From positions 63,032,963-63,096,962 of the forward strand of contig NC_052508.1 in the NCBI RefSeq assembly GCF_014356525.2: DNA of 64,000 nt. The letters run 5' to 3'. The first letter of the stretch is position 1; every line of letters starts with the position of its first letter. Shown here in pieces: positions 49,448 to 57,559 of this stretch. Both the position numbers and the translations under genes were made by a program. Under the pieces are notes generated by a model. That model saw nothing but the letters and a program-made list of their open reading frames with translations. It was not told the origin of the DNA and did no database searches. This DNA is from Nilaparvata lugens (Eukaryota; Arthropoda; Insecta; Hemiptera; Delphacidae).

Positions 49448-49945
49448 TTGATACCACGAATTGTGCGATGTGTATTTTGTTCAATTTATTTGGGAAAATG
49501 GGAAGAAAGTGACATACCAGCAATAGAACATGCAAGGTACAGTCCAAACTGTAGAAGGAAAGATAATATAACAATTGAAGAGGAGAATTACGATAATAAT
49601 ATTCTACGATTATATGAAGAAAGATATTCAACTTTTAATTGTGTAGAAGATTCATCCGTCCAAGAAGAGTACTTTGAAAAACTGCCTCCGCACCATCTAC
49701 ATTGTGACTTTTGTAAATCATTACGCGATAAAGCAGAGTATTTTGCGAGAAATGGTTATTTCCTACATAAAAATCCATTATATCTGCAATGTGTCTATTG
49801 TAAATATATTATCGGTGAACCAACTGAAAAAGTAATTCATTTACCGTTTTGTTTATACGATGAGTGTGAGAAAGAAGAGCGGGGCTTGGATGTTCCGGAT
49901 ATAGCATATTCTAAAGATAAATCGCGTGCATGCAGTATATTGTAG
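49448..49945 (+). CDS. BIR-like zinc protein (IAP-related?)
   Basis: About 165 residues. Residues 7-35 carry C-x2-C-x16-H-x6-C (CVFC, W18, EHAR, PNC), the zinc signature and second half of a baculoviral IAP repeat (BIR). A second half-BIR-like module follows: NGYFLHKN, C115-x2-C118, H131 and C135. The first half of the first BIR is absent, and the frame has no ATG (it opens at 49,433, with only a TTG at 49,448). The gene may be 5' truncated or begin in an unseen exon. BIR proteins of viruses block caspases; whether this does is inference. It is divergent from the polymerase gene. Confidence 0.65.
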   Translation: MIPRIVRCVFCSIYLGKWEESDIPAIEHARYSPNCRRKDNITIEEENYDNNILRLYEERYSTFNCVEDSSVQEEYFEKLPPHHLHCDFCKSLRDKAEYFARNGYFLHKNPLYLQCVYCKYIIGEPTEKVIHLPFCLYDECEKEERGLDVPDIAYSKDKSRACSIL

Positions 49946-50050
49946 AAGGTTTTTTCTCCTCCGAGGAGAAAACCTGTCCTCGGAGGAGAAAACCTGTCCT
50001 CGGAGGAGAAAAATAGTCATCGGAGGACTATTTTCCTCCTCAGAGGATAA
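49940..50050. repeat. Cluster of CCTCGGAGGA palindromes
   Basis: Directly after the BIR-like gene. The exact hairpin TTTTCTCCTCCGAGGAGAAA (plus one base) is followed by repeats of CTGTCCTCGGAGGAGAAAA and by the AATAGTC/GACTATT hairpin. It could act in transcript 3'-end formation or be a mobile palindrome. Similar words recur at 61,685-61,715. Confidence 0.7.
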
Positions 50051-50581
50051 AATCAAAGTAAAAATGTACTTACATGTAGTGCTTGATGTTGCGTGAATCT
50101 CCTCGAGTGTAGATAGCAGGCTAGAGGTGTAGATAGCAGGATACAGGTGTAGATGATTATGCTATGATTGATTCCTCTCAGGTGACCACCCTATGATTCC
50201 TCTCAGCTGTGTTGTCTTGACGAGAGCTCAACTGGTTATGAGGTTCGGAACTCGAGTTGAGAGGTGAGAAAATGCTGTGAAAAACAGTGAAATATTTAAT
50301 AACTGAATCGAGAAATGCTATTTCCCTTATAATGTGAAATATTTATTAGAAATAGAGTGTTATAAAGTACAATAAATTATCGGTAGAGTGTGCTTTTCAT
50401 AATAATAATAAGCTGGAGCAAGGTACTCTCTTAGTTGCGATCTTCTCTTTGTTGATACAACATCAAGCTAGTGTACTGAGATGGATAATGTGGAGAACAG
50501 TCTTCAGATTCGAGCGTTCAATTCATTATAGATAGACATTTTAATCGATTAAGTGAATACCATTCTGTTCCTTTAGAAAAA
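50051..50581. other. Intergenic region upstream of unknown gene
   Basis: Contains a short repeat, AGGTGTAGATAGCAGG, at 50,106-50,150 (three partial copies), then AT-rich sequence. Probably holds the promoter of the next gene; no defined motif. Confidence 0.4.
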
Positions 50582-50959
50582 ATGAGATATCAATATAAAT
50601 TAAGTGAACTCTTGGACACGCACCTAGATATATTGGCACAGTTAGCGGAAAAAGGATGGACATATCTACAATATTTAACTTTTGTGAGAGAGTATGAAAA
50701 ATTAGGAGTTTGGCATAGTGATAACTATAATCATATTCTTGTTTGCGATTTATTCGGATCATCATATGATAAATTCTGGGGCGATGGTGACTTCCCCGAT
50801 TCGTGGAGATGCCCGTGTGGGCATCTTAAAGACTCTATCGATAAAATTAAAAAAGTTATAATAGAAAACAATGCTCATTTAACAGAAGAACAATTAAATC
50901 AAGTTATCTGGAATTTTTTTCGAGATTCTGCAGATGAGAATGGGCTAGAACAGGATTGA
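50582..50959 (+). CDS. Unknown 125-residue protein
   Basis: Complete frame with a good ATG. An N-terminal helical part (LLDTHLDILAQLAEKG) and a Trp/Tyr/Asp-rich middle (GSSYDKFWGDGDFPDSW) lead to a CPCGH motif near residue 77, followed by a helical acidic tail. I do not recognise the family. The Cys pair could bind metal only with residues elsewhere (one more Cys at about 55). An AATAAA lies 40 bases after the stop. Its place among late-type rightward genes suggests an accessory protein of the element. Confidence 0.6.
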   Translation: MRYQYKLSELLDTHLDILAQLAEKGWTYLQYLTFVREYEKLGVWHSDNYNHILVCDLFGSSYDKFWGDGDFPDSWRCPCGHLKDSIDKIKKVIIENNAHLTEEQLNQVIWNFFRDSADENGLEQD

Positions 50960-50998
50960 GAAAGAAAGTTCAAAATCAAGTATGTGTACAATATTGTA

Positions 50999-51004
50999 AA
51001 TAAA
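50999..51004 (+). terminator. Polyadenylation signal AATAAA
   Basis: Exact hexamer 40 bases after the stop of the 125-residue gene. Confidence 0.5.
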
Positions 51005-51400
51005 TGAAATGCAACAACTTTGCTACAGTTAAAATATTAAAATGTCATATTGATGATAGAAAACGCTGACAAGATTCATGTTTGAAAAATGAGATGCTCT
51101 TACTTTGATGTTGAAGGATCTAACATTGATTAACGAAATTAGAATCATGGGTTTTATTGGAGATTTATAGCAATGTCTCATGCTAAGTTCCAGACGAGAT
51201 TTTTTTTTCGTCTTCTAACACATGGATGCTTTTCGAAAAATGATCGTGTGTGGCATACTTACAATCTGATAACGATCTGAGAGCACGTGTTGTTGTTGGG
51301 GAGAATTCGAATTTTTTTCGTCTTGTGCCACGCTCTCGCTCGCACGTGTCTGGAACAGAGAGAGAAACGAATGCTATATAAACACGAACGATGAGAGGAA

Positions 51401-51500
51401 NNNNNNNNNNNNNNNNNNNNNNNNNNNNNNNNNNNNNNNNNNNNNNNNNNNNNNNNNNNNNNNNNNNNNNNNNNNNNNNNNNNNNNNNNNNNNNNNNNNN
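51401..51500. other. Assembly gap (100 N)
   Basis: A run of N next to a tandem array. The round length suggests a gap of unknown true size. Confidence 0.95.
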
Positions 51501-52265
51501 TTCAATCATACATAATATTATTTGAAGTGCTTGGAATGTAAAGGAAATTACGAACTGAATTGATGCTAAGGAAATATTATTTGAACTGCTTAGATATTAT
51601 TTAAAGTATTCATCATACATAAATATTATTTGAAGTGCTTGGATGTAAAGGAAATTACGAACTGAATTGATGCTAAGGAATATTATTTGAACTGCTTAGA
51701 TATTATTTAAAGTATTCAATCATACATAATATTATTTGAAGTGCTTGGATGTAAAGGAAATTACGAACTGAATTGATGCTAAGGAAATATTATTTGAACT
51801 GCTTAGATATTGTTAAAAGTATTCAATCATACATAATATTATTTGAAGTGCTTGAATGTAAAGGAAATTACGAACTGAATTGATGCTAAGGAAATATTAT
51901 TTGAACTGCTTAGATATTATTAAAGTATTCAATCATACATAATATTATTTGAAGTGCTTGGAATGTAAAGGAAATTACGAACTGATTGATGCTAAGGAAA
52001 TATTATTTGAACTGCTTAGATATTATTTAAAGTATTCAATCATACATAAATATTATTTGAAGTGCTTGGAATGTAAAGGAAATTACGAACTGAATTGATG
52101 CTAAGGAAATATTATTTGAACTGCTTAGATATTGTTAAAAGTATTCAATCATACATAAATATTATTTGAAGTGCTTGGAATGTAAAGGAAATTACGAACT
52201 GAATTGATGCTAAGGAAATATTATTTGAACTGCTTAGATATTGTTAAAAGTATTCAATCATGCAA
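51501..52265. repeat. Tandem array, about 107-bp unit, at least 7 copies
   Basis: The unit contains GTAAAGGAAATTACGAACTG and GATGCTAAGGAAATATTATT. The latter word recurs at about 51,562, 51,669, 51,775, 51,881, 51,987, 52,098 and 52,206. Copies are very similar with one- or two-base indels. The array probably continues into the gap. It is non-coding and AT-rich. Confidence 0.9.
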
Positions 52266-52379
52266 CAATGATATTTCAATAACTGATATTACTCACTTTA
52301 TGCAGAGAATTCGATGATAATCTGATGTAGAGATCTGAAACAAATAAGACACTAATCAAATATTTTTCAACAGAAACGT

Positions 52380-52736
52380 ATGCCGGAACAGGAGGACTCC
52401 TCCCTCGTCCCCCTGATAAAGGAGGCAGAAATGGGGTTTGTTGATCTGATCAACAAACCGGTGAGCAAGCCGTGGGTGCCACTGAGAGAGTTGGAGGAGG
52501 ACCATCCCTACCGAATCGTGAGTGTGAGGGAGCACACTAATCAGCACGGACGCCGGATAATTTTGAAAATCATCAATGCAGGAAGCAAATGTGAGGTGTA
52601 TCTGCCTCAAAGATTTGCTTCCTGCATTGATGCAGCGAAAATTCGCGAATTTAATCTTACATGCAAAAATTATGTTTTGGTAGTTACGCATAAGTGTCCA
52701 AATTGGACAGATATAAAAATTGTTAAAGCATAACAA
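52380..52736 (+). CDS. Small putative OB-fold (ssDNA-binding-like) protein
   Basis: 117 residues. The core LRELEEDHPYRIVSVREHT, then GRRIILKI, CEVYLPQRFAS and LTCKNYVLVV, looks like a five-strand OB fold. The same pattern appears in the C-terminus of the protein at 61,890-63,005 (RLEELPQGIELVIIAIKEV and onward). An ssDNA-binding role in element replication is inference. The coding sequence itself contains a perfect 20-base inverted repeat, and its stop codon lies in the stem of a second long hairpin (see the following entries). An AATAAA follows 70 bases downstream. Confidence 0.6.
52571..52632. repeat. Perfect 20-bp inverted repeat inside the OB-fold gene
   Basis: CATCAATGCAGGAAGCAAAT at 52,571-52,590 is exactly complementary to 52,613-52,632, with a 22-base loop. 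Both arms are coding. Confidence 0.9.
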
Positions 52737-52768
52737 TTTTTATATCTGTATACAATTTGGACACTTGT
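52691..52768. repeat. Long stem-loop spanning the OB-fold gene stop codon
   Basis: Arms of about 35 bases (52,691-52,725 and 52,731-52,768) are near-perfect complements with a 5-base loop (AAGCA). The right arm has three extra bases. It could stabilise or terminate the transcript. Confidence 0.85.
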
Positions 52769-52803
52769 GTGTAACAAATTGTATATATGTATGCGAGTAG
52801 TTT

Positions 52804-52809
52804 AATAAA
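52804..52809 (+). terminator. Polyadenylation signal AATAAA
   Basis: Exact hexamer about 70 bases after the OB-fold gene and its stem-loop. Confidence 0.5.
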
Positions 52810-53294
52810 ATAAGTGTACATTTGATAAAAAATTGTTTTCAATTCTTACCTGTTGTTGTTGACGATAAGTTTGTTATGAATATCACACAGAAGAAATGGT
52901 TCAGCTGCTCTGTTGTGAATGATAATTTAAATAAGGTGAGCAGGTCTTTTATAGTTTGTTGTGAGCATGCTCAGTAGAGTTACCGCTAGAGGCAGACAGC
53001 TGTGCAGGCAAGCGCTGCCAGCTTCTCGCGCCCCTCCTTCTTGTGCTCCCACAGATGTGGGTGGTCCGCCATCATTTCTTCCCTTTTCAAATCACATTCA
53101 CCTTTTCAGATTTGAAATAATATTCTTATCATTCAAGCAATGTATCACTTCAATCTGAGAGTATAGCATTAGATGTAGAAATATGAATTCACTTCCAACT
53201 CATTGGTTGAACATTAAACCAAATCAAGTTGATGTATTGATTAATTAATTAACCTCAGTTAATGTTCAACCATTGAGTTGAAAGGTAATGAAAA
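52810..53294. promoter_or_regulatory. Intergenic region with TIR-derived module and hairpin
   Basis: 53,163-53,194 repeats a TIR word (AGCATTAGATGTAGAAATAT and onward). At 53,199-53,280 arms of about 21 bases (CAACTCATTGGTTGAACATT and complement) form a stem-loop just upstream of the phospholipase-domain gene. It may control the capsid gene block; that is inference. Confidence 0.45.
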
Positions 53295-53984
53295 ATGGTA
53301 TGTAGGAGAAAAAAGCAGAGTTTGAGAAAAAAGCAGAGTTCGAGGAAACGGGGTAAAGGAATCTTGAGTTCAGCGGCGAGAGTTTTTAAAGGTTTGGCAG
53401 GTAATGTAACATCAACTATTCTAAATAAGGTAATTGATAACCTTGGAGAAGAATATCATATTCCGGGATACGAGTATTGTGGCCCGGGCACGAAGGTTAA
53501 TGAAAGGTTAAAGAGAGGTGATCAAGGCATAAATTCGTTAGATAAAGCTTGCAAGGCCCACGATATAGCCTATACTCAAAATAGTGATAATAAAACTCGA
53601 GCGGTAGCTGACAGGGCTCTAGCGAACGCTGCATGGGACATTTTCAAAAATCCTCAAACACCTCTTGCCGAGAAAGCACTTAGCTATCTTGTTACAAACG
53701 TTATGAAAGCTAAAGCGGCATTTGGTGGGACTTTGAGAAAGAAGAAGAAGAAGAAGGGGGAGAGGAGAAGTTATAGTAACGATATTAGACGCAAAGCTAT
53801 AGCTCAGTTGAAAAAGCATATTGCAGGAAAAGGATATTTTTTGAAGCCTTTTCCTAAAAGTGGTGGTAGACTTCTAGCCCCACCCCCGCCAGCATCATAT
53901 GGAGTGAGTTTATTCCCTCAAGTTAAGAAACGTAGAACAACAGCGAAGAAGAGTAGGAAGAAGAAGAAGAAGAAGAAGACATGA
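53295..53984 (+). CDS. Virion protein with phospholipase A2 domain
   Basis: 229 residues, very basic at both ends. Residues 57-105 have the parvovirus VP1u-like phospholipase A2 signature: the calcium loop YCGPGT (61-66), D83 in LDKAC, and the catalytic pair HD (89-90) in HDIAY. The C-terminal part has KGYFLKPFPKSGG, Pro-rich spacing and a Lys/Arg-rich tail that resembles a nuclear-localising, DNA-binding core peptide. In parvoviruses this domain opens endosomal membranes during entry, and adintovirus virion proteins carry it too. It overlaps the protease start by 4 bases. The frame is intact with catalytic residues present. Confidence 0.85.
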   Translation: MVCRRKKQSLRKKQSSRKRGKGILSSAARVFKGLAGNVTSTILNKVIDNLGEEYHIPGYEYCGPGTKVNERLKRGDQGINSLDKACKAHDIAYTQNSDNKTRAVADRALANAAWDIFKNPQTPLAEKALSYLVTNVMKAKAAFGGTLRKKKKKKGERRSYSNDIRRKAIAQLKKHIAGKGYFLKPFPKSGGRLLAPPPPASYGVSLFPQVKKRRTTAKKSRKKKKKKKT

Positions 53985-54343
53985 ATATTGAAGGAGAATT
54001 GAGTAATTATGATTTGATTGATTGGTCGAAATTATTACAGATTCGGTTAAGAGGTATATATATGCTAGATGCATTACCCAAAAAAATTCTAAAAAACGAG
54101 AATGCCATTGTGAATTTAGCAAGGGAAAGCGAGGATGGTACACACTGGGTAGCATATAAGAAAATTGGTTCTAATGTTTGGTATTTTGATCCAATTGGAA
54201 ATTTACAACCTCCATACGAATTGGACAAATATTGGAAAAAAGAAAATGGAGTAAATATATTTTATAATGTAGAGCATATGCAACCATTAAATAGCGATTT
54301 TTGTGGTCATCTTACATTATTGTTTCTTGCAAATCAGTTGTAA
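53981..54343 (+). CDS. PRO: Adenovirus-type cysteine protease
   Basis: 120 residues. The C5-type catalytic set is visible: His55 in DGTHWVAYK, Asp70 in WYFDPIG, and Cys108 in NSDFCGHLTLLF, with Gln101 just upstream as a possible oxyanion residue. This family cleaves capsid and core precursors during virion maturation. It is short compared with adenovirus adenain (about 200 residues) but usual for Polintons. It starts within the stop of the phospholipase-domain gene (ATGA overlap), so the two are probably co-expressed. The catalytic triad order is normal. Confidence 0.88.
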   Translation: MNIEGELSNYDLIDWSKLLQIRLRGIYMLDALPKKILKNENAIVNLARESEDGTHWVAYKKIGSNVWYFDPIGNLQPPYELDKYWKKENGVNIFYNVEHMQPLNSDFCGHLTLLFLANQL

Positions 54344-54369
54344 TTAAGTGATTGTGGTGAACACACAAG

Positions 54370-55056
54370 ATGGTGGTTATTACATTACGATCTAACACAA
54401 GTGATCTCTATGAACATTTACAAGAAGTTATAGAATTGGATAAAAATCGTGAATGGGAAATTGGATTGATTAATTTTTCCAGTTACAATAGTATTGCAAA
54501 CATTAACAAAGGAACAAATTCCAGCTTCAAATATGGTGATAGATTAATCGAGTTGGATACTGGTGCATATGAAGTTGAGGATATTATAAAATCTTTAAAG
54601 AATAAATTGAATATTGATGACAAGAAGAATAAACTTATTATACGTGCAAACGTAAATACTATGAAGATTGAAATTCATTCTGATAAAGCCATTGATTTAA
54701 CACGTTCTGATTCGATTGCTAAGATACTTGGTTTTGATAATGTTGTTTTGCAGCCAAATAAATGGCATTATTCCAAACATTTGGTTAACATAACAAGCGT
54801 TGACAGTATTCTTGTTGAGTGTAATTTAGCTTGCGGCAGTTACTCTGAGGGAAAACAAAAACATATAATCTACGAATTTTTACCAAAGGTTCCTAGCGGT
54901 TATTTAATAAACGAAGTACCATCACCGATTATTTATGTACCTTTGAATACGCATCGAATTCAAACTATTAATGTAAAGGTAACGGACCAGAACGGATCGT
55001 TTATTGATTTCCGCGGAGATACAATTACAATTAGGTTGCACATACGTGAAAAGTAA
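54370..55056 (+). CDS. Penton-type minor capsid protein (single jelly roll)
   Basis: 228 residues. The N-terminal MVVITLRSNTSDL, then INFSSYNSIANI, GAYEVEDIIKSLKNKL and DLTRSDSIAKILGF, form the usual first half. The second half ends with the recurrent INVKVTDQNGSFIDFRGDTI signature. This pattern belongs to the Polinton/adintovirus penton (minor capsid) proteins, which form the five-fold vertices. It starts 26 bases after the protease stop and overlaps the next start by one base. Complete. Confidence 0.85.
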   Translation: MVVITLRSNTSDLYEHLQEVIELDKNREWEIGLINFSSYNSIANINKGTNSSFKYGDRLIELDTGAYEVEDIIKSLKNKLNIDDKKNKLIIRANVNTMKIEIHSDKAIDLTRSDSIAKILGFDNVVLQPNKWHYSKHLVNITSVDSILVECNLACGSYSEGKQKHIIYEFLPKVPSGYLINEVPSPIIYVPLNTHRIQTINVKVTDQNGSFIDFRGDTITIRLHIREK

Positions 55057-55238
55057 TGGGTTATCTTATTTTCAACCCACGTTCGAATAAGACCAATCAA
55101 GTCATTAGAGAAAGGAACGCGATAGCGACAACACCTAAAAACAAACGTGCTTTGTCGGCTAAAAGCGCGAGAATATTAGAAAAGTTGGGTTTTATAGTCG
55201 ATTGGCGACATGTTAGGCGGGGGAGCGGCGGCAATTAG
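55056..55238 (+). CDS. Small basic Polinton protein (60 residues)
   Basis: A short protein with a YLIFNPRSN start, a basic middle (KNKRALSAKSARILEKLGF) and a Gly/Arg end. Small basic proteins with an ALxxKxxxxLxxLGF pattern are recurrent just before the major capsid gene in insect Polintons. Their role is unknown; DNA-binding or core is possible. It shares one base with the penton stop and overlaps the major capsid start by 29 bases, so it is embedded in the capsid block. Confidence 0.65.
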   Translation: MGYLIFNPRSNKTNQVIRERNAIATTPKNKRALSAKSARILEKLGFIVDWRHVRRGSGGN

Positions 55239-56451
55239 TGAAATACTGGATGTGGAGACAGACCTTCAGTTTTATAATGATATTACTAAATTCCAATTTC
55301 ACACTCATACAGTTTATTCGGGACAGGAAATAAAAAACTCTGACGAGGCACGTATTGGCATAAATTCTTTAGATGTCTATTCTTTACCTTGTAAATCATT
55401 CATATTGATTGAGGGAACAGTTAACTGTACAAAACCGGGAAAAGACCCAGCCGATACACCAGTTGCAGCAGGCTATAAATTAAGCAGTAACGTAATCGGT
55501 AACCTTTTTGACGAAATACGATATGAATTAGCAGGTCAGCAAATTTCTAAATCAAGATTGATTGGATTAACATCCACAATTAAAGCTATATTGGTGAAAA
55601 ATACTCTCGATAAAAACACATATCACTTGGCTGGTTTTGACAGAGCAGGATATGAGCTAACGGATAATACATTCACTTTCTGTGTTCCGCTGAAATTAAT
55701 CCTCCCGTTTTTTGAAGATTTTCAAAGAATAATTTTAAATTTGAAACAGGAACTCGTCTTATTGAGGTCACCGACAGATCTAAATTGTGTTGAGTCTCAA
55801 AGCGGAACAAACGTTAGTGTGAAAATTACAAAACTGCAATGGCGCATGCCCTACATAACTTTAGAAGATCATGTAAGACTGAAATTTTTGAGACTGCTCG
55901 ATGCTGACACTCCACTGAAATTAGGTTTCCGCCATTGGGAAATTTGTGAATTACCAAATTTGCAAAATTCACTTAACCATTCTTGGGCGGTTCGTACCAC
56001 ATCGAGTTTTGATAGTCCAAAATACGTTATAATTGCATTTCAAACTGATCGTAAGAATAAAATAAATAAATCAATATCTAATTTCGATAGCTGCGGTATT
56101 TACAATGTTAAAGTATATTTGAACAGTGAGTATTATCCATATGAAAATCTGCTAGGTAAGAAGGAGGTTTTATACCGCATGTTCTTGGATTTCGCACCCT
56201 CGTATTATAATCATTCAATCAATAGTGAACTCGGAACAGAAATCGATTTTAAAACATTTTGTGATTCAACACCACTGATTGTTGTAGATTGTTCACACCA
56301 ACCAAGTCATTTGAAATCATCGACAGATGTTCGTATTGAAATGGAATTTAAAAGTGCAGTACCTGCAAATACTTCCGCTTATTGCGTTTTAATTAGCGAT
56401 CGTGTGATGGAATATACACCTCTCACGAGTATGGTGAAAGAAGTTCAGTAA
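55210..56451 (+). CDS. MCP: Major capsid protein (double jelly roll)
   Basis: 413 residues. It opens with a Gly/Ala stretch, then LQFYNDITKFQFHTHTVYS. SFILIEGTVNC and FDEIRYELAGQQI follow in the first jelly roll. The second domain includes WRMPYITLEDHVRLKFL, WAVRTTSSFDSPKYVIIAFQ and IYNVKVYLNSEYYPYE. These are the hallmarks of Polinton major capsid proteins, which form the hexameric capsomers of the shell. The ATG at 55,210 lies within the end of the previous gene. The frame is intact. Confidence 0.9.
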   Translation: MLGGGAAAISEILDVETDLQFYNDITKFQFHTHTVYSGQEIKNSDEARIGINSLDVYSLPCKSFILIEGTVNCTKPGKDPADTPVAAGYKLSSNVIGNLFDEIRYELAGQQISKSRLIGLTSTIKAILVKNTLDKNTYHLAGFDRAGYELTDNTFTFCVPLKLILPFFEDFQRIILNLKQELVLLRSPTDLNCVESQSGTNVSVKITKLQWRMPYITLEDHVRLKFLRLLDADTPLKLGFRHWEICELPNLQNSLNHSWAVRTTSSFDSPKYVIIAFQTDRKNKINKSISNFDSCGIYNVKVYLNSEYYPYENLLGKKEVLYRMFLDFAPSYYNHSINSELGTEIDFKTFCDSTPLIVVDCSHQPSHLKSSTDVRIEMEFKSAVPANTSAYCVLISDRVMEYTPLTSMVKEVQ

Positions 56452-56541
56452 TTTGTTGATAGAGTGCATCACTGCAGGTTATATAAGGTGTGTACTGCAA
56501 CAAATGTAAGCCATTATCAGTTTCACCTTTGAACAGCCAAC

Positions 56542-57537
56542 ATGTCCTATTCTTTGTGTTCTGATATTTTGGATAAGCCGCAAACTCGCTCTATTGGTAT
56601 TCAGTGCGATCTTGATAGTTTCTATTATGAAGCAAGGTGCAGTACGCCGAAGCCGCTGGAGGTGGAGGAGGAGGAGGGGAGAGACGCAGGATTACCGAAG
56701 CCGCTGCAGGTGGGGGAAGACAAAGGAGGATTTGAGGAACCCCCCGCCGCGCTCGCCGCCCCCGCCGCCGCCGCCGCTGAGGGGAGAGACAAAGCCTACG
56801 AAGAGAAAGAAGGTCAAGCGACTGCTAAAATTGCTACAGTTGATCTTCACTGGTTTAAACAAGATTGTAATCAAATTATTGTGAAAGAACTTGCCATAAT
56901 TGATCAGTTTAATAATTATATTGTGTTCCATTTCAAATCGCCATTTGCAAAGACAGAATTGAGTGCAAAATTGTATAACGATGCAACATGGTTAGAACGT
57001 CACTATCATAAAATAAAATGGGAAGATGGAGATTTAGAATACAATGAGTCATTAATTCGTGATTACCTTGCAGCTTATGAGAAAATTTTCACAAAAGGAA
57101 CTGAGAAAGCAAAGTTTTTAAGAAGATTGCATAGCAACGTACAATGCATACCAGAGGATTTTCCAAAACCTGATTTCAGCTTTTTCACTAGTTCATGGTG
57201 TTATGCTGCATGCAACATTCATAAAAATAATCCACATTCTCGGTGTGCGTTATTCTCCGCCCAGCATTATAATTCTTTGTTGTTTAAAAATATGTATCAA
57301 ACAAATAATTTCTTGTGCGAAAACAATCGAATGCAAAGTATGAAAATGGCTCCGATGTACACAAATTCACAGAAAAGAAACTTTGCTCGTTATGGATTCT
57401 TCTACAACGGAAAGGATCTACAGTGTGTTTATTGCCAGCATGCATTGAGACTGCATAAAGCGCGTACATGTTGTCTATCGTCAATTGATGAAGAAAGACC
57501 GCTTAATTACTCTATAATAGTTCCTGCCTACACCTAG
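56542..57537 (+). CDS. Unknown protein with BIR-like C-terminal zinc module
   Basis: 331 residues. Residues 35-100 are low complexity, with Glu-rich then Pro/Ala-rich GC-biased sequence (56,650-56,800). The middle (WFKQDCNQIIVKELAI, then IVFHFKSPF and TWLERHYHKI) is unrecognised. The end carries RNFARYGFFYNGKDLQCVYC (about residues 279-298) with His and Cys following. This matches the AGFYYTG-x-x-D-x-V-x-C-x-x-C half of a BIR, but with a short C-x2-C-x6-H-x4-C spacing. It resembles the second module of the protein at 49,448. Function unknown; a cell-death or zinc-binding role is inference. Confidence 0.65.
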   Translation: MSYSLCSDILDKPQTRSIGIQCDLDSFYYEARCSTPKPLEVEEEEGRDAGLPKPLQVGEDKGGFEEPPAALAAPAAAAAEGRDKAYEEKEGQATAKIATVDLHWFKQDCNQIIVKELAIIDQFNNYIVFHFKSPFAKTELSAKLYNDATWLERHYHKIKWEDGDLEYNESLIRDYLAAYEKIFTKGTEKAKFLRRLHSNVQCIPEDFPKPDFSFFTSSWCYAACNIHKNNPHSRCALFSAQHYNSLLFKNMYQTNNFLCENNRMQSMKMAPMYTNSQKRNFARYGFFYNGKDLQCVYCQHALRLHKARTCCLSSIDEERPLNYSIIVPAYT

Positions 57538-57559
57538 TTTTCTTCATTCGCTCAACATC

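Noticed and set aside
51183..51509. Frame crossing the assembly gap
   Set aside because: Depends on undetermined bases and tandem repeat edge sequence.
51501..52265. CRISPR-like array
   Set aside because: Units are contiguous 107-bp repeats without spacers, in an insect genome.
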